Of a stretch of 64,000 bases of DNA, positions 56,637 to 64,000 are shown piece after piece; within the stretch, counting starts at the first letter, position 1, and each line of letters starts with the position of its first letter. Below the pieces are notes generated by a model, which saw only the letters and a list, made by a program, of their open reading frames with translations, did not search any database and was not told where the DNA came from. The DNA is taken from NCBI GenBank assembly GCA_017534445.1, contig JAFXWC010000071.1, positions 169,568 through 233,567 of the forward strand, read 5' to 3'. The stretch is from Treponema sp. (GTDB taxonomy: Bacteria; Spirochaetota; Spirochaetia; Treponematales; Treponemataceae). Both the position numbers and the translations under genes were made by a program.

Positions 56637-56765
56637 TTTTTTTTGCTAAGGGTCTTCCGCCATTCCGCTCCCGCTCCAGCCTCTTCCCTCACTCCCTTGC
56701 GGTCGTTCAGTCCAGTGGCCGCCTTCGGCGTGGCTCCACCCCCTGCCGTGCCTGCTTGGGGAAAA
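56637..56765. repeat. GC-rich repeat upstream of the restriction-modification gene
   Basis: TTTTTTTTGCTAAGGGTCTTCCGCC and the end GTGGCTCCACCCCCTGCCG are rich in the CCGCC/GGCGG theme of the dispersed repeats, with much divergence. A frame from 56607 runs through it into the next gene but encodes no known domain. Confidence 0.4.
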
Positions 56766-56822
56766 AGAGGTATTTTTCCTTATAACTTGCGGATTTGCAG
56801 TGCAATTTTACGGAAAATTTGC

Positions 56823-56828
56823 TATAAT
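56823..56828 (+). promoter_or_regulatory. extended -10 promoter, probably giving a leaderless mRNA
   Basis: TGCTATAAT is a perfect extended -10. The ATG of the next gene lies seven bases after the box, where transcription should start. No Shine-Dalgarno sequence can fit between, so the mRNA is probably leaderless. Confidence 0.6.
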
Positions 56829-56834
56829 AAGCAC

Positions 56835-59810
56835 ATGACACAAATCGAACAGCAGAAGTCGGCAAAAGAATTTGCGGAATTTTGGAAAAACAAGGGCGAT
56901 GAAAAGCAACATACACAGCAATTCTGGACTTCACTCTTGAGAGATGTTTATGGAGTCTCATCACCAGAAAAAGTTATAGATTTTGAAAAGCGCGTAAAAA
57001 TAAACGGAACAAAGTTTATCGATGGCTACATTTCAGACACAAGAGTTGCCATAGAGCAAAAAGGTGCAAAAATCGATTTGGACAAAACCGAGAAACAAAG
57101 TGATGGTAAAGAACTAACACCTTTTGAACAGGCAAAACGCTACAACGACAATTTACCTTACTCAGAAAAGTGCCGTTGGATTGTTGTTTCAAATTTTACA
57201 GAGTTCCGTATTTACGATATGGAAAGAATTGAACCAGAAAAAGAATTTGAAACAATAAAGCTTTGTGATTTGCCCAAAGAGTTTTACCGCTTGCAGTTCC
57301 TTGTTGACCAGAAAAACGAAAACATACGCCGCGAAGAAGAACTTAGCTTAAAGGCCGGTGAACTTGTAGGCAAGCTTTATGATGCGCTGATAAAACAGTA
57401 TATAGATCCGGATGAGAAAAGCCTGCGCTCATTGAATATTCTTTGTGTCAGAATTGTTTTCTGCCTTTATGCTGAAGATGCAGGTCTTTTTGACAGCAAA
57501 ACAGCTTTTGAAGATTACGTAAAATCATTTGCACTTGAAAATTTGCGTGCAGGAATAATCGCATTGTTCAAAGCATTGGACACAAAACTTTCTGACCGTG
57601 ACAAATACGATCTTAAATTAAAGCCTTTTCCGTATGTGAATGGAGGTTTGTTCCGTGACGAGCAGATTGAAATTCCGAACTTTACGCAAGAAATAGTTGA
57701 TGTAATCGTGAACCATTGTGCTCCGTTCAACTGGAGCGACATAAGCCCGACAATTTTTGGTGCGGTCTTTGAAAGCACATTGAACCCAGAAACACGGCGT
57801 AAAGGCGGAATGCACTATACAAGCATTCAGAACATTCATAAAGTGATAGATCCGCTTTTTATGGATGACCTGAACGCTGAATTTGAATCAATCTGCGCAA
57901 CAAAAACGGCAAGGCAAAAGACCGAAAAGCTGCACGATTTTCAGACAAAGCTTGGTTCGCTCAAATTTCTAGACCCTGCTTGTGGCTCTGGCAACTTTCT
58001 TACAGAGACTTATATTTCTCTCCGCCGTCTTGAAAACAAGGTTATTTCTATTCTGTTTAGAGGCGATAAACTTCTTGGCTTTGACGAGTTCATTAAGGTT
58101 CATATTGACCAGTTTTACGGCATCGAAATTAACGACTTTGCTGTTACTGTTGCAAAAACCGCCCTTTGGATTGCAGAAAGCCAAATGGTTGCCGAAACAG
58201 AAGCAATAATCAGCCAGACGATTGACTTTTTACCCTTAAAGACAGGCGCGAATATTGTTGAAGGCAACGCACTGCGCTTGGACTGGGCAACACTTGCCGA
58301 AGAAAAACAGACGGGATTCCTTTTTGTTGACAAGCTGAACCTGTATGATGAAGCAGATTTTGATAGCGCAAGCGAAGTCCATTCACCAGAAATAGAGCCG
58401 CGTTCGCTTTACGGAAACCACATGGAAGAACTGAATGCCCGAGTGCGCAAAGTGGAAAAGAAAAAGCCCTCAAAAGAAAAAGCTGAGCCGATTGAATATG
58501 ATTACATCATCGGAAATCCGCCTTTCTCTGGCGCAAGAATAATGCGTAAAGAAAGCGAGCAAAAGAAAGACATTGCTGATACATTTGCTGGTGTAAAAGG
58601 CGCTGGCAACCTTGATTATGTTTGCTGCTGGTACAAAATAGCTGCCGAATACATGAAAGGCAAAAAGACAAAAAGTGCTCTTGTTTCTACGAATTCAATC
58701 TGTCAGGGAGAGCATGTTTCTATTCTATGGAAATTAATTTTCGGGATAGGAATCAAAATTGATTTTGCTTACCGCACATTTAGATGGTATTCGGAAAGCT
58801 CTGATATGGCACATGTTCATTGTGTTATTGTTGGATTCTCTGATAAAGATTCTTTACAGAAGCAGAAATTCATCTTTGACCAAAACGGCAACAAGCAGAT
58901 TGTTCAGAATATAAATGGCTATCTGCTTGACCTACCTAACGTATGTATCGAAAGCCGGCAACACCCGTTGTGTGATGTCCCAGAAATAGGAATAGGAAAC
59001 AAGCCTATCGATGGAGGTTTTTATCTGTTCGGTGAAACAGAAATGAAAGCATTCATCAAAAAGGAGCCAAAATCTAAAAAATATTTTCACCAGTGGATGG
59101 GAAGTGATGAATTCATCAATGGAAATAAACGTTGGTGCTTGTGGCTTGGTGACCTTTCTCCCGCTGAATTACTCAAAATGCCCGAATGTATGAAGCGCGT
59201 AAAAGCCGTGCGTGAATACCGCTTAAAAAGCACAAGTGCTCCAACTGTAAAACTCGCAGAAAAGCCTACACGTTTTCATGTGGAAAACTTTCCAAAAGGA
59301 AATTATCTTTTGATTCCTCGAGTATCATCTGGAAGACGCAAGTACATACCCATGGGATTTTTGCAACCAGAGATTATTTCATCAGATTCTGTGCACATAA
59401 TTCCTGATGCGACATTATTTCACTTTGGAGTACTTAGTTCATGTATTCATAATACATGGATGCGAACAGTTGGAGGTCGACTGAAAAGTGATTATCGCTA
59501 CAGTAAAGATATTGTCTACAACAATTTTCCGTGGTGTACGCCTACAGAAGAACAAAAAGCTAAGATTGAAGCAACAGCACAAGCGATACTTGATGCAAGG
59601 GCAAAATACGCAGACTGTACGCTTGCCCAACTCTACGGTGAAAATCCATATCTGTTTCCTGAACTCGATAAGGCTCATCAAGCCAACGACCGAGCTGTTA
59701 TGGCAGCCTATGGATTCAAACAGAGTATGACGGAATCAGAAATAGTTGCAGAACTTTTTAAAATATACCAGGCTATGGTAAAATCTTCTTTTGGTACAAT
59801 GACCAACTGA
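56835..59810 (+). CDS. MmeI-like single-chain restriction-modification enzyme (type IIL)
   Basis: 991 residues from the ATG at 56835. The N-terminal part has a PD-ExK nuclease pattern (FIDGYISDTRVAIEQKGAK, Asp and E-x-K). A helical spacer follows, then an N6-adenine methyltransferase domain with SAM motif I FLDPACGSGNFL near residue 400 and catalytic motif IV NPPF (IIGNPPFSGARIM) near residue 560. The target-recognition part is in the last 300 residues. One chain thus can cut and methylate, as in MmeI. Target unknown. No separate endonuclease gene is adjacent. Upstream lies a repeat, and codon use is less biased than in neighbours, both in keeping with acquisition. Confidence 0.85.
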   Translation: MTQIEQQKSAKEFAEFWKNKGDEKQHTQQFWTSLLRDVYGVSSPEKVIDFEKRVKINGTKFIDGYISDTRVAIEQKGAKIDLDKTEKQSDGKELTPFEQAKRYNDNLPYSEKCRWIVVSNFTEFRIYDMERIEPEKEFETIKLCDLPKEFYRLQFLVDQKNENIRREEELSLKAGELVGKLYDALIKQYIDPDEKSLRSLNILCVRIVFCLYAEDAGLFDSKTAFEDYVKSFALENLRAGIIALFKALDTKLSDRDKYDLKLKPFPYVNGGLFRDEQIEIPNFTQEIVDVIVNHCAPFNWSDISPTIFGAVFESTLNPETRRKGGMHYTSIQNIHKVIDPLFMDDLNAEFESICATKTARQKTEKLHDFQTKLGSLKFLDPACGSGNFLTETYISLRRLENKVISILFRGDKLLGFDEFIKVHIDQFYGIEINDFAVTVAKTALWIAESQMVAETEAIISQTIDFLPLKTGANIVEGNALRLDWATLAEEKQTGFLFVDKLNLYDEADFDSASEVHSPEIEPRSLYGNHMEELNARVRKVEKKKPSKEKAEPIEYDYIIGNPPFSGARIMRKESEQKKDIADTFAGVKGAGNLDYVCCWYKIAAEYMKGKKTKSALVSTNSICQGEHVSILWKLIFGIGIKIDFAYRTFRWYSESSDMAHVHCVIVGFSDKDSLQKQKFIFDQNGNKQIVQNINGYLLDLPNVCIESRQHPLCDVPEIGIGNKPIDGGFYLFGETEMKAFIKKEPKSKKYFHQWMGSDEFINGNKRWCLWLGDLSPAELLKMPECMKRVKAVREYRLKSTSAPTVKLAEKPTRFHVENFPKGNYLLIPRVSSGRRKYIPMGFLQPEIISSDSVHIIPDATLFHFGVLSSCIHNTWMRTVGGRLKSDYRYSKDIVYNNFPWCTPTEEQKAKIEATAQAILDARAKYADCTLAQLYGENPYLFPELDKAHQANDRAVMAAYGFKQSMTESEIVAELFKIYQAMVKSSFGTMTN

Positions 59811-59867
59811 CAACACGGTTACCATAACAATTCTGAATTGACAAACATTTTTCTTAGTGCCAGCACA

Positions 59868-59915
59868 AGCAAAAAGGGCAGAGCTATGAGGATTACATTC
59901 CCCAAAGCCCTGCCC
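59868..59915 (-). terminator. terminator of the AGCS symporter gene
   Basis: On the minus strand GGGCAGGGCT and AGCTCTGCCC pair around a 20-base loop and are followed by TTTTT. It lies 15 bp after the stop codon. Confidence 0.8.
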
Positions 59916-59930
59916 CAATTTTAAGCTACA

Positions 59931-61379
59931 TTATTCAAATGCAGAAAGCATGGGCTTTTCGTCTTTTCCGTGGATTATGCGCTTAATGTAGTTTGCGGTG
60001 ATGCGGGCTACAAGAGGCGAAAGGGAAAGGACTCCTATAAGGTTTGGAATCATCATGAGGCCGTTAAAGGTGTCGCTAAGGTCCCATGCAAGGTCAAGCT
60101 TCATGATGCAGCCAAAGAAAATCATGGCAACAAAGAGGCCCTTGTAGATGAACTGGGTCTTTTCGCCAAAGATGTACTGCCATGCAGTTGCACCGTAGTG
60201 GCTCCAGCCCAAGGTTGTGGAAAAGGCAAAAAGCAGGATTGCAATGGCAATGAACTTTGAACCGCCGGAACCAAAGACAGTTCCAAAGGCTTCTCCTACA
60301 AGGCCAGCCCCTGCACTCTTGGCAATGACCGCACCGCTTTCCAAATCAACGCAGCCGGAAGAAAGGACAACAAGGGCTGTCAAAGTACAAACGATTATTG
60401 TATCTGCAAAGACTTCAAAGATTCCCCACATTCCCTGCTGAACAGGTTCCTTTACGTTGGAACTTGAATGAACCATTACGGAAGAACCAAGGCCAGCTTC
60501 GTTGCTAAAAGCACCGCGCTTAAAGCCCCAGGTTATAGCCTTCTGGACCCCGTAGCCAACAAGTCCGCCGCCAGCCGCACGCAAGGCAAATGCCCCCTTG
60601 AATATAGAAGCAAACACCTGCGGAACAGCAGACGCATTAGAAATGATTACCACAAGAGCGCCAATCATATACAAAAGTGCCATAAAAGGAACAAGCTTTT
60701 CAGAAACACTTGCAACTCTCTTTAAACCGCCAAGGATAACCAAGGCCGCAATAATAACAAGTACAATTCCAGTAACCCAAGCAGGCACGCTGAATGCGCT
60801 GGTCATATTTCCCGCAATGGAGTTAACCTGGCTCATGTTTCCAATGCCAAAGCTTGCCAAAAGGCAGAAGAGGCAGAAAAGGAAGGCAAGGACGCAGCCA
60901 ATTTTCTTCATTCCCTTATAGCCGCCAAGTCCGTCCTTTAGGTAGTACATTGCACCGCCGCGCCATTCGCCAGTGGCACTCTTTCTTCTAAAGTATATGC
61001 CAAGCACGTTTTCTGAATAATTTGTCATCATGCCAAAAATGGCCATAACCCACATCCAGAAAATTGCTCCGGGACCACCAGCGATTATTGCTGTTGCAAC
61101 ACCAACAATATTGCCGGTTCCAATCGTGGCAGCCATAGCCGTGCAAAGGCTCTGGAACTGCGAGATAGCCTTATTGTCTTTTGCAGTATGAGCCGTTATG
61201 TGGCGGTCAGTAAAAATAGCGCCAATTGTCTTTTTAATCCAATGGGCAAAGTGCGTAAACTGAAAGCCCTTGTTCACAAGGGTCATGATTATTCCGGCCG
61301 CAAAAAGCAATACAATTCCGAAAACACCCCAAACAACGCCGTTAACCGCGCCGTTCACCTTTGCTATGACATCAATCAT
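59931..61379 (-). CDS. sodium:alanine/glycine symporter (AGCS family)
   Basis: 482 residues from the ATG at 61379, with GGAGG upstream; an in-frame codon at 61436 lies in the leader hairpin. About eleven membrane helices. TAMAATIGTGNIVGVATAII is the family signature near residue 80, and GFKRGAFSNEAGLGSSVMVH near residue 290 is the second one. The protein takes up alanine or glycine with sodium across the inner membrane. It is divergent from the flavodoxin-fold gene. Its leader holds a terminator-like hairpin, so uptake may be controlled by attenuation. Confidence 0.93.
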   Translation of the reverse strand: MIDVIAKVNGAVNGVVWGVFGIVLLFAAGIIMTLVNKGFQFTHFAHWIKKTIGAIFTDRHITAHTAKDNKAISQFQSLCTAMAATIGTGNIVGVATAIIAGGPGAIFWMWVMAIFGMMTNYSENVLGIYFRRKSATGEWRGGAMYYLKDGLGGYKGMKKIGCVLAFLFCLFCLLASFGIGNMSQVNSIAGNMTSAFSVPAWVTGIVLVIIAALVILGGLKRVASVSEKLVPFMALLYMIGALVVIISNASAVPQVFASIFKGAFALRAAGGGLVGYGVQKAITWGFKRGAFSNEAGLGSSVMVHSSSNVKEPVQQGMWGIFEVFADTIIVCTLTALVVLSSGCVDLESGAVIAKSAGAGLVGEAFGTVFGSGGSKFIAIAILLFAFSTTLGWSHYGATAWQYIFGEKTQFIYKGLFVAMIFFGCIMKLDLAWDLSDTFNGLMMIPNLIGVLSLSPLVARITANYIKRIIHGKDEKPMLSAFE

Positions 61380-61392
61380 AAGCACCTCCGCA

Positions 61393-61450
61393 TAAAAAAA
61401 AGGCACAGAATTATGACAAGTCTTATGACAAGTCATAACGCTGCGCCTTT
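61393..61450 (-). promoter_or_regulatory. terminator-like leader hairpin of the symporter gene
   Basis: On the minus strand AAAGGCGCAG and CTGTGCCTTT pair, followed by a run of seven T that ends eight bases before the GGAGG site. Inside the loop a 12-bp sequence (plus strand TTATGACAAGTC) is repeated twice in tandem at 61411-61422 and 61423-61434, giving two competing partners for one TTATGAC arm. This is the layout of an attenuator, or of a tandem operator. Confidence 0.55.
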
Positions 61451-61584
61451 GCTACTATGGATAGTATTGCATAAAAACACAATCTTGTCTACAGGTCTGT
61501 TTGCCGTCATATCAATATGGATTTTTCCGCTAAAAAGTAGTATATATGGAGGAATACAAAAAAAATAATGCCTTGGGAGGAAAC

Positions 61585-62148
61585 ATGAAAGCTTTAGTTA
61601 TAAACTGCAGTCCTGTAAGAAACGGTGCAACGGCAGAAATCGTCAATATCGTAAAAGAAGAATTAAAGAATAGCTTTGACGTAAAAACAATCTGCATTGA
61701 TGATTACAAGTTTGAATTCTGCAAGGGATGCAGGTCTTGCCACAAAACAGCAAAGTGCAAGCTCCAGGACGACTTTGTCCTTGCCGTCCAAGAATTTGAA
61801 AAGGCAGACATAATTGTTTCCTGCGCACCCTCCTACTGGGCAGACGTTCCCGGGCAGTACAAGGCATTCATTGACCGCTGGACTCCATGGTGCAACACCC
61901 ACGACCCCCATGCAAAATTAACCACCGGCAAAAAAGGCTACTCCATCGTTCAGCGGACGGGACCCGGCATGCATGAATGCGACAGGCTAATACAAACAAT
62001 AGAACATTTCTACGGCCACCTTGAAATTGAAAGCGCAGACAGAATAGGCTTTACCTCCGTTGAAAACAAAGAAGACCTGCTTTCCCACAAGGAAGAAATT
62101 GTTGCCTTTTGCAAAAAGATTGCAGGCGGTAAAAACACATGTATGTAA
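61585..62148 (+). CDS. flavodoxin-fold NAD(P)H-dependent oxidoreductase
   Basis: 187 residues from the ATG at 61585; GGGAGG is eight bases upstream. The start KALVINCSPVRNGATAEIVN binds the FMN phosphate, and the segment CKGCRSCHKTAKCKLQDDF carries four Cys typical of the iron-sulfur flavoprotein-like branch of NADPH-dependent FMN reductases. APSYWADVPGQYKAFIDRW is the flavin-contact region. Likely a cytoplasmic quinone/flavin reductase or multimeric flavodoxin; electron partner unknown. A codon at 61546 would add 13 residues without a site. Confidence 0.85.
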   Translation: MKALVINCSPVRNGATAEIVNIVKEELKNSFDVKTICIDDYKFEFCKGCRSCHKTAKCKLQDDFVLAVQEFEKADIIVSCAPSYWADVPGQYKAFIDRWTPWCNTHDPHAKLTTGKKGYSIVQRTGPGMHECDRLIQTIEHFYGHLEIESADRIGFTSVENKEDLLSHKEEIVAFCKKIAGGKNTCM

Positions 62149-62221
62149 TCAACTCGGAAGCATTAAAAAGCTTGATTTTTTAAGAGTCTATTACACACGG
62201 GACTGCATGCAAAACGGTTGG

Positions 62222-63613
62222 CTACCAGCCCCAAGTATTGTTCTGGTCGCTAACATTTTTCGTATACGGAGAATCCTTAAAGGAATAGTAAACTTTTGTT
62301 ACGCCAGAATGGTCGGGGTTTGTAAAAGTGTTTCCGCTAAAGTCTATGTTGCGGCACTTGTTAAAGACTATTACAGCACAATTGCGACCGTAACCTGTGT
62401 TTGTACCAGTGTTGTTTGTAAACCTAACATTCTGCACCCAGCCAAGTTCCTTTCTGTATCCTCCGCAATGCCAAACTCCGTGGTCAAAGTCATCCACAGA
62501 ATTTCCTTCAATTAAAATGTCACCGGTGGAATAGTTTTCGTTTTTTGGAACCTGTTCCGATCCTGTGCTGAATCCGGTCTGGCCGTTGGAAAGGTGGTTG
62601 TTCCTTATGATTATATGCTGACCACCGTCGCAGTATATGCTTCCTGCAGTAGCATTTGGTGAGACGCAGTTTATTACCGTGTTGTCATATATGTAAATGT
62701 AGCGGGCAAAGTCTTTTGAAGGGTCGTCGCAGTAACCGTAGTTTCCGCCAACGTCTATGCCTATGTTGCCTGTTGTGTCAATCGTGTTGCTTATAAGGTT
62801 TACGTATTCAACGTTTGCGGTTACGGTAAGGCATTCAGCCCAGCCTGTTGCCATGTTGCTAAAAGAGTTGTTGCTGATGAATATGTCGTGGATGGTATCT
62901 GTGGTGGAATTTCCGTAGACAATGATTCCGTTTGTTGTACCGTGGTCCGTCTCGTGAGTTGTCATTAGGTTTGTAAAGGTGCAGCTGTCGATTACTATGT
63001 GGTTTGCAGGAGGATACACTCCTATGCCGCCACCACCGTTTTTTGTATTCACATGGTCTTTAAAAGTAAGGCCTTCAATCTTTAGGTAGGAGCAATCTTC
63101 TATCTTAAGGATTTTGTTGTTGTTTTCACTGATTTCCTCGCCGGAAAGTGCCGCACCGGTTTCACCCTTGATTGTTATGTAATTGCCGGCGTTTCCATGA
63201 ATGGAAGAAAGCTTTATCCTTTCTGGATTTTTGAATGTTCCCTGTATAATAAGCGTGTCACCTGGCTGCAAATGCCTTGCCGCCTCCGTAAATGTCTTGA
63301 AGGGACTTGAGCTTGTACCGCTTCCTTCGCTTGAAACATTTGCAGAAAGATAATATGTAGTTCCGTTGCAGGGGACATTGGGGCTTGAAAGGTCTCCCAT
63401 GTAGCCGGTCAGTATGCCGTCCAGAACAGGCGTTGTAAATTCATAGCCGAGGGCACCCTCATCATCATCGCTGCCACTATCACCACCGCCGCCACCGCAT
63501 CCCATTAGCAGGGAAAGAAGGGCCAATACAGACATTGCAAGTGCCAGCACATTCTTTTTAGAAAACAACTTCTCCAACTCTTTTGTCAAACTTAAAAACT
63601 GAAAATCTCTCAT
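62222..63613 (-). CDS. parallel beta-helix lipoprotein
   Basis: 463 residues. A hydrophobic segment (KNVLALAMSVLALLSLLMGC) ends in a lipobox Cys, then Gly5 and an Asp/Ser linker, the same start as in the FGE-fold lipoprotein. The rest is a right-handed parallel beta-helix of pectate-lyase type: YYLSANVSSEGSGTSSSPFK then TFTEAARHLQPGDTLIIQGT opens it, and Asn-rich turns (IFISNNSFSNM, IYIYDNTVINC, ILIEGNSVDDF, IDFSGNTFTNP) repeat. The layout fits PL9-like polysaccharide lyases, but I cannot confirm catalytic residues. It is probably on the outer surface and may bind or cut plant polysaccharide. The ATG is very close to the predicted transcription start. Confidence 0.8.
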   Translation of the reverse strand: MRDFQFLSLTKELEKLFSKKNVLALAMSVLALLSLLMGCGGGGGDSGSDDDEGALGYEFTTPVLDGILTGYMGDLSSPNVPCNGTTYYLSANVSSEGSGTSSSPFKTFTEAARHLQPGDTLIIQGTFKNPERIKLSSIHGNAGNYITIKGETGAALSGEEISENNNKILKIEDCSYLKIEGLTFKDHVNTKNGGGGIGVYPPANHIVIDSCTFTNLMTTHETDHGTTNGIIVYGNSTTDTIHDIFISNNSFSNMATGWAECLTVTANVEYVNLISNTIDTTGNIGIDVGGNYGYCDDPSKDFARYIYIYDNTVINCVSPNATAGSIYCDGGQHIIIRNNHLSNGQTGFSTGSEQVPKNENYSTGDILIEGNSVDDFDHGVWHCGGYRKELGWVQNVRFTNNTGTNTGYGRNCAVIVFNKCRNIDFSGNTFTNPDHSGVTKVYYSFKDSPYTKNVSDQNNTWGW

Positions 63614-63619
63614 GGCACT

Positions 63620-63648
63620 TTTATACTAAAATAAAATGAAAAATACAA
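63620..63648 (-). promoter_or_regulatory. promoter of the beta-helix lipoprotein gene
   Basis: On the minus strand TTGTAT (63643-63648), a 17-base spacer and TATAAA (63620-63625). The ATG at 63613 lies seven bases after the -10, so the mRNA would begin at or next to the start codon. Confidence 0.6.
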
Positions 63649-63692
63649 CACTTTTTTTTAGTACAAAATACCTTAAAAATTACATAAATCAG

Positions 63693-63731
63693 GAAAAAAA
63701 AATGCCGGACGGCAAGTACCATCCGGCATTC
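63693..63731 (-). terminator. terminator of the partial gene at the right edge
   Basis: On the minus strand AATGCCGGA and TCCGGCATT pair around a 12-base loop and are followed by TTTTTTT. It lies about 30 bp after the stop codon at 63760. Confidence 0.85.
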
Positions 63732-63759
63732 TTACGAATCTTACACTAAGTAAGACTGA

Positions 63760-64000
63760 TTATTTGTTTGTGATGAGCAAAGTCTTTGGATCAAGCTTGA
63801 GGACTGAATCAACAGCACCCTTCTTTCCCATCTTAAGGATTTTTACCTGTGTTCCGTGAGCCTTAGAAGCAACAAGGTGAACAACAGCTGTAAAATAAGG
63901 AAGAATAGCCTTTGGAGCCTGGTCTTCAAGATCCTCGCTGTTTGATGTAGCGCTAATCCAAACCTTTACCTTTGCAGCCTTTGCATAGCTTGCAACAGAC
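63760..64000 (-). CDS. C-terminal part of an unrecognised protein (cut by the window edge)
   Basis: About 80 codons of an open frame that enters from the right edge: SVASYAKAAKVKVWISATSN, then EDLEDQAPKAILPYFTAVVH, LVASKAHGTQVKILKMGKKG and the end VDSVLKLDPKTLLITNK. Codon use is strongly biased and a strong terminator follows, which suggests a highly expressed gene. It lacks Cys and looks soluble. I do not recognise the family from this end alone. Confidence 0.7.
   Translation of the reverse strand, partial: SVASYAKAAKVKVWISATSNSEDLEDQAPKAILPYFTAVVHLVASKAHGTQVKILKMGKKGAVDSVLKLDPKTLLITNK

Noticed and set aside
56585..56785. 66-codon open frame starting with a hydrophobic segment
   Set aside because: Its second half is repeat sequence and it has no ribosome site.
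56607..56834. 76-codon N-terminal extension of the restriction-modification enzyme
   Set aside because: Runs through a GC-rich repeat, has no family similarity, and a promoter lies between it and the true ATG.

Overview
The window looks like a chromosomal segment of a host-associated Treponema (Spirochaetota). The evidence is a zinc-finger protein of 85 residues behind rplQ, an Asn at the RpoB rifampicin position that is typical of treponemes, a CheX-type chemotaxis phosphatase, a TPR lipoprotein/LysM transglycosylase/OmpA-like trio resembling the T. pallidum TP0622-TP0624 neighbourhood (from memory, not searched), and lipoproteins with a Cys-Gly5 start. The species cannot be fixed from sequence reading alone.

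Layout. (1) 1-3.15 kb: an iron-dependent alcohol dehydrogenase divergent from a GyrI-like protein, then an anchored alpha/beta hydrolase. (2) 3.17-31.94 kb: one very long minus-strand cluster for transcription and translation. In transcription order it is tRNA-Thr, rpmG, tRNA-Trp, secE, nusG, rplKAJL, rpoBC, rpsLG, tuf, then the S10, spc and alpha groups down to rplQ and the small zinc protein. It starts at a near-consensus promoter (31907-31935) and is broken by a terminator and a new promoter in front of tuf. fusA, rpsD, infA, adk and map are absent from their frequent places. (3) 32-64 kb: ordinary genes separated by repeat-filled gaps. They include cheX, cysE, the envelope trio, a TSCPD protein/acidic membrane protein/purN/deacetylase operon, a HepT-MntA toxin-antitoxin pair, a DMT exporter, a FGE-fold lipoprotein with a G9 tract, a CBS-type manganese pyrophosphatase, hemerythrin, radC, a broken DUF4143 ATPase, gpmI, an O-acetylhomoserine sulfhydrylase whose start codon is followed at once by a stop, an MmeI-like single-chain restriction-modification enzyme, an AGCS amino-acid/sodium symporter with a hairpin leader, a flavodoxin-fold reductase and a beta-helix lipoprotein.

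The most unusual feature is the intergenic DNA of the right half. It carries composite palindromic repeats made of interchangeable modules. Several hairpins have unrelated stems but nearly constant six-base loops (AWGGAK on one strand). Others are nested palindromes of 100-150 bp with 19-bp perfect arms. One repeat lies in the 5' region of mltD and is open in the reading frame. A probable stand-alone small RNA (34227-34320, minus) has its own TTGACA promoter, two small hairpins and a strong terminator.
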